Positions 1-8,726 of a DNA stretch of 21,687 bases are shown here, in pieces; the first letter of the stretch is position 1; each line of letters begins with the position of its first letter. Below the pieces are notes generated by a model. That model made no database searches. It saw only the letters and a list, made by a program, of their open reading frames with translations, and was not told the origin of the DNA. The translations under genes and the position numbers were made by a program. The stretch lies in assembly GCA_023441105.1 (NCBI GenBank), contig JAEZQX010000399.1, positions 1 through 21,687 of the forward strand. The letters run 5' to 3'. This DNA comes from Pseudomonadota bacterium (GTDB lineage Bacteria > Pseudomonadota > Gammaproteobacteria > Burkholderiales > Burkholderiaceae).

Positions 1-3
1 TCC

Positions 4-34
4 GACGCCTGCCGCCCCGATGCCGGCAGGCGTC
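4..34 (-). terminator. Hairpin downstream of cysB, possible terminator
   Basis: A perfect 11-bp inverted repeat (4-14 with 24-34, GACGCCTGCCG and its complement) encloses a 9-nt loop, 13 bases past the cysB stop. It suits a transcription terminator for the long minus-strand operon. No T-run can be confirmed, because the bases after the stem on that strand fall outside the window. Confidence 0.5.
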
Positions 35-47
35 CGCCCGATCGGGC

Positions 48-947
48 CTAACGCTTCATCGCCTCGATCAGCGCCTGTTCGTAGCCGCGCAGGATGCGGC
101 CGTGCAGGTAGGCCACGCGGGTTGTATTGCGGGCGAACGGATGGCCGATCGGCAGCTTCACCAGCCGGTTGGCGGGCTCGCAGTCGGCGTCGACCTCCTC
201 CTCGAAGGCGAGCTCGGAGACGATGCCGACCCCCAGGCCGAGCCGGACATAGGTCTTGATGACGTCCGAATCGGTTGCCTCGAGCACGATCCGCGGCTGC
301 AACCGATGCTCGCTGAAGGCGCGGTCGATGCGGCCGCGGCCGGCGAACTGCGGATCGTAGGTGATCAGGTCGTACTCGACGAGCGCCTCGAGGGTCACGG
401 TGTCGAGCTGGCACAGCGGATGCGACGGCAGCGCCACCACGCAGTGGAACCAGGAGAACAGATCCTCGGAATGGAGGTCGGCCTGCTGGGCCAGCGCTTC
501 GGTGGCGATGCCGAGGTCGACCTGGCCGGAGCGGATCATTTCGACGATCTGCGACGGGCTGCCCTGGTGCAGTCGCACCGTCACCTCCGGGTACTGCGCC
601 CGCAGCCGGGCGATAGCGGGCGGCAGCGAATAGCGCGCCTGGGTGTGGGTGGCGGCGATGCGCAGCTCGCCGACCTGGGCGTTGTGCCAGTCCTGGGCGC
701 TGCGCTTGAGGTTGTCGATCTCGAGCAGGATCCGCTCGACGATGGTGACCACCTCGCGGCCGGCGTCGGTCAGGTTGGTGAGCCGCTTGCCGTGACGAAC
801 GAAGATGGTGATGCCGAGCTCGTCCTCCAGCTCCCGGATGGCCTTGGACAATCCCGGCTGGGAGGTATGGAGGGCAAGGGCGGCGGCGGTGAGGTTCAGG
901 TCGCGCCGGACGGTCTCACGAAGATAGCGTAGCTGTTGCAGGTTCAC
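48..947 (-). CDS. cysB: CysB-family LysR-type transcriptional regulator
   Basis: LysR-type regulator of 299 residues, the usual size. Residues 1-60 are the winged helix-turn-helix, with TSQPGLSKAIRELEDELG as the recognition region; the rest is the effector-binding domain. Residues reported to hold sulfate in enterobacterial CysB are present at the same numbers: Thr100, Thr102 and Gln103 (THTQARY), Thr149 and Trp166. In the family CysB controls sulfate uptake and reduction genes in response to (N-)acetylserine and reduced sulfur. The start is GTG at 947; it overlaps the 3' end of cobA by 32 bp, so it is the last gene of the sulfite-reductase operon and probably translationally coupled. Having the regulator distal in the operon suggests autoregulation through the site at 4567-4587. 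Paralogues such as Cbl or SsuR are hard to exclude by eye. Confidence 0.9.
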   Translation of the reverse strand: MNLQQLRYLRETVRRDLNLTAAALALHTSQPGLSKAIRELEDELGITIFVRHGKRLTNLTDAGREVVTIVERILLEIDNLKRSAQDWHNAQVGELRIAATHTQARYSLPPAIARLRAQYPEVTVRLHQGSPSQIVEMIRSGQVDLGIATEALAQQADLHSEDLFSWFHCVVALPSHPLCQLDTVTLEALVEYDLITYDPQFAGRGRIDRAFSEHRLQPRIVLEATDSDVIKTYVRLGLGVGIVSELAFEEEVDADCEPANRLVKLPIGHPFARNTTRVAYLHGRILRGYEQALIEAMKR

Positions 948-1779
948 GGATGGATTGTGCTACGACTCGCGCGATTTGCCGGACGCCGGCGTCCGGGGCG
1001 GGCGCGGCGGTACCCAGCAGCAGCAGCGCCGGCTGGCCGGCCTGCTCCGGCGGCAGTGGTCCGAGCTCGCCGACGGTGGTGGCAACGATCGCCTGGCCGG
1101 GAAGCGATACGTTGACGACCCAGGTGGCGGGTGTATCCGCCGGCATGCCCAGCGACAGGAGTGTTGCCCGCGTCCTGGCGGCCACCGTGGAGGCCATGTA
1201 GAGCGCGCCGCCGCCGGCGTTGACCAGCGCGCGTGCCCACTGCACGTCGACCTTCCCGGCCGTCGCCGCGCCGGCTGGGCCGGCCGTGCCGGCGGGGGCC
1301 TGCACCTGGGGCGTCGCGAACACCATCGAGCGGCGCCGGCCGCGTTCGGTCATCGGCGCGGCCAGGGCGGCATGCGCGGCCTGGGCGGTGGTGATGCCGG
1401 GCACCACGTCCACCGCGATGCCGGCCTCGCGCAGTGCCTCGAGCTCTTCCTGGGCTCGCGCGAACATCAGCGGATCACCACCCTTGAGGCGGACTACCAG
1501 GCCGCCGCGGCGGGCGCAGTCGATCAGGGTGCGGTTGATGTCGTTCTGGCGGGTGCTCTTGCGGCCGGCGCGCTTGCCGACGCTGATGATCGCGGCACGC
1601 CTGGCAAGGGCTAGCACTTCGGGCTGCACCAGCGCGTCGTGCACCAGCCAGTCGGCTTCGGCAATGAGGCGCGCCGCCTTCAGGGTCAGCAGGTCGACGC
1701 TGCCCGGCCCGGCCCCGACCAGGATCACCCGGCCCGGCAGTGGCGCCGCGGCCACTGTCGATGTTCCGTCGCGGCTCAC
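916..1779 (-). CDS. cobA: Uroporphyrinogen-III C-methyltransferase (SUMT), stand-alone
   Basis: A 287-residue tetrapyrrole methylase converting uroporphyrinogen III to precorrin-2 with two SAM, the entry to siroheme. The SUMT signatures are clear: VGAGPGSVDLLTLKAARLI (residues 21-39) and VRLKGGDPLMFARAQEE (96-112), followed by DVVPGITTAQAA. The N-terminal dehydrogenase/chelatase half of CysG is absent. I chose GTG at 1779 because it overlaps the DUF934 stop as GTGA and puts the glycine loop at the usual distance; upstream codons in this frame only shadow DUF934. Oddities: the usual LTHRG-type motif reads PMTERGRRR, the following TGH motif is replaced by ATPQ, and an Ala/Gly/Pro-rich insertion fills residues 161-176. 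A divergent paralogue is possible, but the setting next to cysI supports a siroheme role. Confidence 0.85.
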   Translation of the reverse strand: MSRDGTSTVAAAPLPGRVILVGAGPGSVDLLTLKAARLIAEADWLVHDALVQPEVLALARRAAIISVGKRAGRKSTRQNDINRTLIDCARRGGLVVRLKGGDPLMFARAQEELEALREAGIAVDVVPGITTAQAAHAALAAPMTERGRRRSMVFATPQVQAPAGTAGPAGAATAGKVDVQWARALVNAGGGALYMASTVAARTRATLLSLGMPADTPATWVVNVSLPGQAIVATTVGELGPLPPEQAGQPALLLLGTAAPAPDAGVRQIARVVAQSIREPATATLSS

Positions 1780-2331
1780 CAGCGGGCCTGGGGGAGGTGG
1801 GTCTGCTCGCGGCCGGCAAGGTCGGCGGCAGTCGCGGGCGCCGGCGGGCGACGCCGGAACAGCGGGCCGCGATCGGCTGCCGCCTGGTACACCTCGGAAA
1901 AGTCGCCGAAGCCCCTCAGCGCATCCGCCACCGACTCGCCGTCCTTCAGGTCGAAGGTGTCGAAGCCGCAGCGCGCGAGATAGAACATCTGGTCGCGCAG
2001 CACGTCGCCGACGGCGCGCAGCTCGCCCTGCCAGCCATGGCGCTGGCGCAGCAGGCGGGCGGTGGAATAGCCGCGGCCGTCGGTGAAGGCCGGGAAGCGG
2101 ACGGCGACCAGTTCGATGCGGTCGAACAAGGGGACGATGGCGCCAGGCTCGTCGGCCGGCTCGAGGCAGATGCCCAGGTTGGCTCCGGCGGCTGCCAAGG
2201 CGTCGGCATGCAGCGGCCATTGCGCCAGCGACAGGATCAGCCGCCGGGACGTCGCGCCCGCCGCGGAGCCCGGAGTCGCTTCCCCGTCGGCCTGGAACCA
2301 GGTCCAGCCGTCGGCGATCGGTCCGTTGCGG

Positions 2332-2348
<17 letters not shown>
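1776..2348 (-). CDS. DUF934 family protein linked to sulfite reductase
   Basis: A 190-residue soluble protein of the DUF934 family, recognised from the conserved block GRGYSTARLLRQR (about residues 91-103), then a GELRAVGDVLRDQ stretch and a C-terminal GFDTFDLKDG. The family nearly always sits directly after the siroheme sulfite reductase in beta- and gammaproteobacteria and is thought to assist sulfite reduction, but its biochemistry is not established. No heme or Fe-S cysteine cluster is visible; only two cysteines stand out, one in the GICLEP stretch and one in ARCGF. ATG at 2348 overlaps the cysI 3' end by 17 bp and the stop overlaps the cobA GTG, so it is embedded in the operon. The C-terminal 30 residues are Arg/Pro/Ala-rich and poorly conserved-looking. 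Confidence 0.85.
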
Positions 2349-3993
<1,645 letters not shown>

Positions 3994-4002
3994 GAAGGCG
4001 GG

Positions 4003-4512
4003 TCAGCTCTGCTGCCAGGGCAGGCCGGCCGCGCGCCAGCCGCCGATGCGGCCGCGCTGCTTCTGCGAGTCGAGCGGGCCCTCGAAGCCCTGCAGGACGT
4101 TCCAGGCGGAGCGGTAGCCGGCGCCGGTGGCTGCCTTGGCGGCGCTCACCGAGCGCGCGCCGCTGCGGCACAGGAACAGCACCTGCCGCTCCGGCGGGAC
4201 CGCCTGAGCCAGCTGCTCCAGGAACTTGTCGTTGCGGACCTGCTCGCGACCCCTGGCCCATTCGATGTGGAGGGCGCCGGGCACGCGCCCGACATAGTGC
4301 AGCTCCTCGGCGGTGCGGACATCGACCAGGGTCGCCTGGCCCGACTGGAACAGCTGCCAGGCGAGCCCGGGAGCGACATCGCCGGCATAGCCGAGCTCGA
4401 CACGGGCGTCCGACCCGCTTGCTGGATCCCGGTCGCGGGTGTTGGCGCCGGGGGCGCTGGCGGGGAGGTTCGACGGTGCCGCGGACCTGGCGGCAGTAGG
4501 TGCATGTTCCAT
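4003..4512 (-). CDS. Rhodanese-like sulfurtransferase
   Basis: A single rhodanese domain of 169 residues, using ATG at 4512 (the reading frame stays open to 4599, but the upstream part includes the operator palindrome). An N-terminal Ala/Pro-rich region of about 38 residues precedes the domain, which includes TLVDVRTAEEL (61-71) and the active-site loop LCRSGARS with catalytic Cys115. The family transfers sulfane sulfur through a Cys persulfide. It is the first gene of the compact run to cysB, 9 bases ahead of cysI, suggesting it handles sulfide or persulfide made by the pathway; that role is inference. The C-terminus (NVLQGFEGPLD...WRAAGLPW) resembles single-domain rhodaneses common in beta- and gammaproteobacteria. 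No signal peptide is seen. Confidence 0.88.
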   Translation of the reverse strand: MEHAPTAARSAAPSNLPASAPGANTRDRDPASGSDARVELGYAGDVAPGLAWQLFQSGQATLVDVRTAEELHYVGRVPGALHIEWARGREQVRNDKFLEQLAQAVPPERQVLFLCRSGARSVSAAKAATGAGYRSAWNVLQGFEGPLDSQKQRGRIGGWRAAGLPWQQS

Positions 4513-4566
4513 CCCGTCGAGGATAGTCCCCGTCCGCGCGGCGACAAACGACTTGTTGGACCTGAT

Positions 4567-4587
4567 CTTATAGCGCCGGCTTATAAG
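4567..4587 (-). promoter_or_regulatory. Candidate CysB operator upstream of the rhodanese-cysI operon
   Basis: CTTATA-N9-TATAAG is a perfect 6-bp inverted repeat with T-N11-A spacing, the classic shape of LysR-family operators. It is conspicuously AT-rich in a GC-rich region and centred about 65 bases upstream of the rhodanese ATG. The operon ends with cysB, so CysB is the obvious candidate ligand. The gene-proximal arm (TATAAG) also resembles a -10 box, so activation versus repression cannot be settled by eye. Confidence 0.55.
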
Positions 4588-4667
4588 GGCGCGGCGCAAG
4601 GACGGGGCGCCGCGGACGCGCCGGGAGCGGACTCCTGCGGCGAATTCCGGCGGCGAGGCCAGGGGGC

Positions 4668-5198
4668 TCAGGCAGGCACGTAGGTCAACCTGATCACATC
4701 GCCGTCGATCCGGTCGCTGGCCACCAGGCGGAGCGGTGGCCGGGGGCCGGCGAAATATGGCGTGCCCCGACCCAGCACGACCGGGTGCAGATAGATTCGA
4801 TACTCATCGATCAGGCCCAGCCCGGTGAGGCTGTGCGCCAGCCTCGGCCCGGCTACTTCGATCTCTCCCTCACGCCCGGCCTTCAGCTCCCGGATCGCCC
4901 GCTCGAGATCATCCTCGAGCAGCGTGGCGTTGGGGCCGACCGACTGCAACGAGCGCGAGACGACCCATTTCGGCTGCCTGCGCCATGCCGCCGCGAAGGC
5001 TCGTTCGTCGGCGCCCCATTCGGGGTGATCGTCGTCCCAGTAGCGCATGATCTCGTACATCTGGCGGCCGTACACACTGCCCGCCTGCCCCTCCGCTTCC
5101 GCGATGAAGTGGCGGAAGAGCGCGGGGCTGGGCCCGAATTCCGTGTGGTCGACGTAGCCGTCCAGGGACTGGTTCATTCCGAACACGAGCTTGGCCAT
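4668..5198 (-). CDS. Dihydrofolate reductase-like (RibD C-terminal domain) protein
   Basis: A 176-residue protein with the RibD_C/dihydrofolate-reductase-like fold: N-terminal FGMNQSLDGYVD (residues 6-17), GRQMYEIM (44-51), and the C-terminal nucleotide-binding part EVAGPRLAHSL then IDEYRIYLHPVVLGRG (130-145). Members such as YwjB/YyaP are presumed NAD(P)H-dependent reductases of unknown substrate and are usually not true folate enzymes. ATG at 5198 was chosen because it begins the conserved first strand (KLVFGMNQSLDG), preceded by a weak GGACG. It lies between the sirohydrochlorin chelatase (39-base gap) and the rhodanese (155-base gap), on the same strand, and could be co-transcribed with the former. 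Whether it reduces anything in siroheme or sulfur metabolism is unknown. Confidence 0.82.
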   Translation of the reverse strand: MAKLVFGMNQSLDGYVDHTEFGPSPALFRHFIAEAEGQAGSVYGRQMYEIMRYWDDDHPEWGADERAFAAAWRRQPKWVVSRSLQSVGPNATLLEDDLERAIRELKAGREGEIEVAGPRLAHSLTGLGLIDEYRIYLHPVVLGRGTPYFAGPRPPLRLVASDRIDGDVIRLTYVPA

Positions 5199-5217
5199 AT
5201 CACGTCCATTCTTTGCG

Positions 5218-5237
5218 CGACCGCAGCCGCGCGGTCG
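5218..5237 (-). terminator. Short GC hairpin immediately after the chelatase stop
   Basis: CGACCGC (5218-5224) pairs perfectly with GCGGTCG (5231-5237) across a 6-nt loop, starting right after the stop codon at 5238-5240. On the minus strand it is followed by GCGCAAAGAA rather than a T-run, so it may only attenuate transcription or protect mRNA ends. Confidence 0.3.
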
Positions 5238-5621
5238 TCATGTACCCAGGGCAGCCACCAGCGCCTGGCGCAGTGCGGGGGACTCCAGCACCGTCGGTTC
5301 GACGCTGACCTGCAGCTTCGGCCATCGCTGCCGCGCCTCGGCCACCAAGGCCGGCAGGTCGCGGTTGGTATGGGTGCCCGGGGCCAGGAAAAGCGGCACG
5401 ATCCGCACGACCAGGGTGCCGGCGTCGGCTTCCTCCGCCAGCACCTGAGGCAGGTCCGGCGACATCAGTTCCAGGAATGCCAGCCTCACCCGCTGCCCGG
5501 CGAAGTGCTGCCGGTAGTCGTCCGCCAGCTGCTCGAAGGGCACCCGCCAGTCGGGGCTCCGCGAGCCGTGGCAGAACAGGACCGTGACGCTGGCCCCGGC
5601 CGGGCGGGCCGACGGGTTCAA
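5238..5621 (-). CDS. cbiX: Short CbiX/SirB-type sirohydrochlorin chelatase
   Basis: A 127-residue single-domain class II chelatase that inserts Fe2+ (or Co2+) into sirohydrochlorin; CbiX-small enzymes work as homodimers. Family features visible: beta-strand VLFCHGSR with metal-ligand His18, FLELMSPDL with Glu51, and VPLFLAPGTHTNRDLP with second ligand His84. The start is TTG at 5621, overlapping the TGA stop of the preceding hydrolase as TTGA; no other start codon precedes the essential first strand, so the rare start looks real and coupled. Close to cobA and cysI on the same strand, it is most simply a ferrochelatase completing siroheme (SirB role). Iron versus cobalt specificity cannot be read from sequence, and the gene symbol reflects family rather than proven metal. 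Confidence 0.85.
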   Translation of the reverse strand: MNPSARPAGASVTVLFCHGSRSPDWRVPFEQLADDYRQHFAGQRVRLAFLELMSPDLPQVLAEEADAGTLVVRIVPLFLAPGTHTNRDLPALVAEARQRWPKLQVSVEPTVLESPALRQALVAALGT

Positions 5622-6313
5622 CGCACCTCGACCCTCAGTTCGCCGAGGCCGCTGACGCTACCCACCATCAGGTCGCCGCTGGCAACCGCGGCGACACCTT
5701 CGGGGGTGCCGGAGTAGATCAGGTCGCCGGGGCCGAGCGCCCAGTACGCCGACAGGTGCTCGATGGTCTCGGCGACGTTCCAGATGAGCTTGTCGATGGT
5801 GCTCTGTTGCGTGACCTTGTCGTTGACCCGCAACGCGATCTCGCCCTTGTCCATCCAGCCGGTCTTGCTGATCGGATGGATCGGACCGATCGGCGCCGAC
5901 TGGTCGAAGGCCTTGCCGATCTCCCACGGCCGCCCGGCCTTCTTGGCCTCGGTCTGCAGGTCGCGGCGGGTCATGTCGAGGCCGATCGCGTAGCCGAACA
6001 CATGCTCGGCGGCCTTGGCCGCGGCAATCTTCTCGCCACCCTTGCCGATCGCCACCACCAGCTCGATCTCGTGATGCAGGCTCTTGGTGCCCAGCGGATA
6101 GCGGATGCTGCCGGTTTCGCCATCCGGGACATAGACGATCGCGTCCGCCGGCTTCATGAAGAAGAAGGGCGGCTCGCGGCCGGTGAACCCCATCTCCTTT
6201 GCATGCTCCACATAGTTGCGGCCGACGCAGTAGATGCGGCGCACCGGAAAGCGCTGGTCCGACGCATGGACCGGGATCGAGACGGGGGCGGGGGGCGCGA
6301 ATACATAGCTCAT
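5618..6313 (-). CDS. Fumarylacetoacetate hydrolase family protein, fumarylpyruvate hydrolase-like
   Basis: A 231-residue FAH-fold hydrolase very like NagK-type fumarylpyruvate hydrolases of the gentisate pathway, which split fumarylpyruvate to fumarate and pyruvate. It has RRIYCVGRNYVEHAKEMG (25-42), PPFFFMKPADA (48-58), metal ligands in SLHHEIELVVAIG (Glu82, Glu84) and GLDMTRRDLQ (Asp113), then KAFDQSAPIGP and YSGTPEGV (200-207). ATG at 6313 was chosen because GGAG lies about eight bases upstream and the length matches the family. No gentisate dioxygenase or maleylpyruvate isomerase is nearby, so the substrate could instead be another acylpyruvate or oxaloacetate. It overlaps the chelatase start by four bases, an odd pairing that makes the two cotranscribed. 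Confidence 0.85.
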   Translation of the reverse strand: MSYVFAPPAPVSIPVHASDQRFPVRRIYCVGRNYVEHAKEMGFTGREPPFFFMKPADAIVYVPDGETGSIRYPLGTKSLHHEIELVVAIGKGGEKIAAAKAAEHVFGYAIGLDMTRRDLQTEAKKAGRPWEIGKAFDQSAPIGPIHPISKTGWMDKGEIALRVNDKVTQQSTIDKLIWNVAETIEHLSAYWALGPGDLIYSGTPEGVAAVASGDLMVGSVSGLGELRVEVR

Positions 6314-6335
6314 TGCTTGCTCCAGGCAGGGCGCA

Positions 6336-6352
6336 GGCGGCGTGGCGCCGCC
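6336..6352. repeat. GC-rich inverted repeat in the hydrolase leader
   Basis: GGCGGCG-TGG-CGCCGCC is a perfect 7-bp stem with a 3-nt loop, 23 bases upstream of the FAH-family ATG. It could fold in the 5' leader of that gene; a function is not evident. A TATGAT hexamer on the minus strand (6380-6385) is a possible -10 for this gene, without a convincing -35. Confidence 0.3.
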
Positions 6353-6468
6353 GGTCGGGGAATCTGGACGGTACCCCCGATCATACAAGCCTCGCCTTCC
6401 AGGCATGCCACAATCGGCTGGTGGCCACGGACCAATCAGAAGCAAGCCCAAGCCTGCCGCCGCCCGTG

Positions 6469-8655
6469 ATGTTGCCGGGGCCTGCGGCCGATGCTGCCGC
6501 GCGCACTGCCGCGCCGACCGCAAGCCGGGCGCCGGCGCGGCCCCGCGCGCCGCTGCTGTCGCTGCGCATCCTCGCGCTGCTCTGCATCGGCCTGCCCCTG
6601 CTGGTCTATGGCGTGGTCGGCGCCGTGCGCTACCAGCAGATCATCGCGGAGACCGAGGTCCGGCTCGATCGCGCGTTGCGCATCGCCACCGAGCACGCGC
6701 GACGGGTGCTGGAGACCAACGAGACCCTGCTGGCGCGCGCCGTCGAGGCCATCGGCGCGGCCGATGGCGAAACGATCCGCCGCCAGGAGGCGCGCATCCA
6801 CCAGCAGCTCGCCGCCATGTCGCTGAACAAGCCGCAGATCCAGGGGGTCTGGGTGGTGGACGAGGGCGGGGACATCGTCGCCAGTGACCGCATGCTGCCG
6901 GTCAAAGCCGGGCTGAACGTCGCCGATCGCCCCTACTTCCAGTGGCACGAGGATCGCCGCGGCGGAATCTTCGTCTCCGATCTGCTGGCCAGCCGCGTCA
7001 GCGGCCGGACGTTCTTCGACCTCAGCCGCGGCCGGTACGCGGCGGACGGCACCTTTGCCGGCACCGTCTCCACCAGCCTGGATCCCGAATACTTCGAGGC
7101 GTTCCACGGCGATCTCGCGGCCGACGAGCCGGGCCTGGCGATCACGATGCTGCGCGAGGACGGAGCCATCCTCTCGCGCTGGCCGCCGCTGCCCGAGGGC
7201 CCCGGCCGGCTCGCCGACGACAGCCCGGTGATGCGCCTGATCCGCGCCGGCCGGACCAGCGGCGGCACCCGCGGCATCTCTTCGGTCGACCAGCGCCAGC
7301 GGCTGCTGACCTTCACCCGGGTCGGCGACTTCCCTGTCTACCTCGGCACCGGCATGGCCATGCGCGAGATCCGGAGCCGCTGGCTCGACGAGATGTCGTG
7401 GCTCGCGGCTTTCGGGCTGCCGCCGTTGCTGGGCTTGTTCCTGGTGGCGCGCATCGCCATCGGCCGGACCCGCGATGCGCTCGACGCGGCGCATCGCCTC
7501 AGCGAGGAGACGCTGGCGCGGCGTCGGGTGGAGGAATCGCTGCTGCAGTCGCAGAAGCTCGAGGCGCTCGGTCGCCTCACGGGCGGGGTGGCGCACGACT
7601 TCAACAACGCGCTGATGGTGATCAGCAACAACCTCTTCCTGTTGAAGGAGAAGCAGCCCGAGGTCGACCGCGCGCGCGTCGCATCGATGGAACGGGCGGT
7701 GGAGTCGGCGACCAAGCTGACCCGCCAGCTGCTGGCCTTCTCGCGACGCCAGGCGCTGGTGCCGGAGTACGTGCGGCTGCAGGATCGGCTGCCGTCGTTT
7801 CGCGACCTCCTCGAGCCGGTGCTCGGGCGCCAGATCGAACTGGTGGTGATGACCGCGCAGGACACGCAGCCGATCATGATCGATCCGGCCGAGTTCGAGC
7901 TCGCGCTCATCAACCTGGCGGTCAATGCGCGCGATGCCATGTCGGGCGGCGGCCACTTCCGGCTCGCGGCGCGCAACGCGGCAGCCGATGAGCTGCCGCC
8001 GGGCCTCAAGCCGCCGATGGTGATGATCGAGGCGAACGACAGCGGCAAGGGTATCCCGCCGGAGCTGCTCGGCAAGGTGTTCGAGCCGTTCTTCACCACC
8101 AAGCCGGTGGGCGGCGGCACCGGCTTGGGCCTGAGCCAGATCTATGGGCTGTGCCAGCGCGGCGGCGGCCTGGCGACCATCCAGAGCCAGCTCGGCGTCG
8201 GCACCACGGTCAGGCTGTTTTTTCCGCCGGTGGCGGAGCGCCCGGCGGATGTGGCCAACGAACCGCCGGCGCTGCCGACCAATCTCGCTCGGACCGTCCT
8301 GCTGGTCGAAGACAACGACGAGGTGGCCGAAGCCCTGCAGCCGGTGCTGCAGTCCCTGGGCTGCCAAGTGACGCGGCTGGACCGGGCAGCCACCGCCGCG
8401 GAATGGCTCGGCCGCCAATCTCGCCTGCCGGACGTGCTGTTGTCCGACGTGGTCATGCCCGGAGAAATGGATGGCCTGACGCTGGCCCAGCGCGCCCGCG
8501 CCCGCTTTCCCGGGCTGCGCATCATTTTGATCACCGGGTATGCGGAGCAGATGGAGGCCATCTCCCGGCAGGGATTCGAGGTGATCCCCAAGCCGTGCTC
8601 GGCGGAGATTCTGGCGGCGGCCATCGCGCGGCAGGACGGTCAAAACCCAAGTTAA
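6469..8655 (+). CDS. Membrane-bound hybrid sensor histidine kinase with Cache-type sensor and receiver
   Basis: About 728 residues from ATG 6469; GTG 6466 or 6421 are in-frame alternatives, none with a clear ribosome site. Domains in order: Pro/Ala-rich cytoplasmic leader; first membrane helix (30-53); periplasmic Cache-like sensor (60-300; GVWVVDEGGDIVASD and NVADRPYFQWHED are typical); second helix (310-332); a short coiled coil; the phosphoacceptor motif LTGGVAHDFNN with His376; ATPase motifs with Asn486 (NLAVNARDAM), DSGKGIP, FEPFFTTKP and GTGLGLSQIYG; then a receiver with the acidic patch VEDND, phospho-Asp660 (LLSDVVMPG) and Lys708. The receiver lacks an output domain, so it needs a phosphotransfer or response-regulator partner not encoded here. 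It diverges from the FAH-family gene and ends just upstream of the adenylation operon. The ligand is unknown; small organic acids or amino acids are typical for Cache sensors. Confidence 0.9.
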   Translation: MLPGPAADAAARTAAPTASRAPARPRAPLLSLRILALLCIGLPLLVYGVVGAVRYQQIIAETEVRLDRALRIATEHARRVLETNETLLARAVEAIGAADGETIRRQEARIHQQLAAMSLNKPQIQGVWVVDEGGDIVASDRMLPVKAGLNVADRPYFQWHEDRRGGIFVSDLLASRVSGRTFFDLSRGRYAADGTFAGTVSTSLDPEYFEAFHGDLAADEPGLAITMLREDGAILSRWPPLPEGPGRLADDSPVMRLIRAGRTSGGTRGISSVDQRQRLLTFTRVGDFPVYLGTGMAMREIRSRWLDEMSWLAAFGLPPLLGLFLVARIAIGRTRDALDAAHRLSEETLARRRVEESLLQSQKLEALGRLTGGVAHDFNNALMVISNNLFLLKEKQPEVDRARVASMERAVESATKLTRQLLAFSRRQALVPEYVRLQDRLPSFRDLLEPVLGRQIELVVMTAQDTQPIMIDPAEFELALINLAVNARDAMSGGGHFRLAARNAAADELPPGLKPPMVMIEANDSGKGIPPELLGKVFEPFFTTKPVGGGTGLGLSQIYGLCQRGGGLATIQSQLGVGTTVRLFFPPVAERPADVANEPPALPTNLARTVLLVEDNDEVAEALQPVLQSLGCQVTRLDRAATAAEWLGRQSRLPDVLLSDVVMPGEMDGLTLAQRARARFPGLRIILITGYAEQMEAISRQGFEVIPKPCSAEILAAAIARQDGQNPS

Positions 8656-8726
8656 CAAAGTTCGCGGCCGTCCTTATTTAGTATCGAGGCAGCAGTGCCG
8701 AGGTGTTGGAGATGGAGCCGCAAGAC

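Noticed and set aside
6436..8658. Long minus-strand open frame (740 codons) opposite the histidine kinase
   Set aside because: The plus frame has every kinase and receiver motif; the antisense product has no recognisable domain and has a His/Arg/Gln-rich composition.
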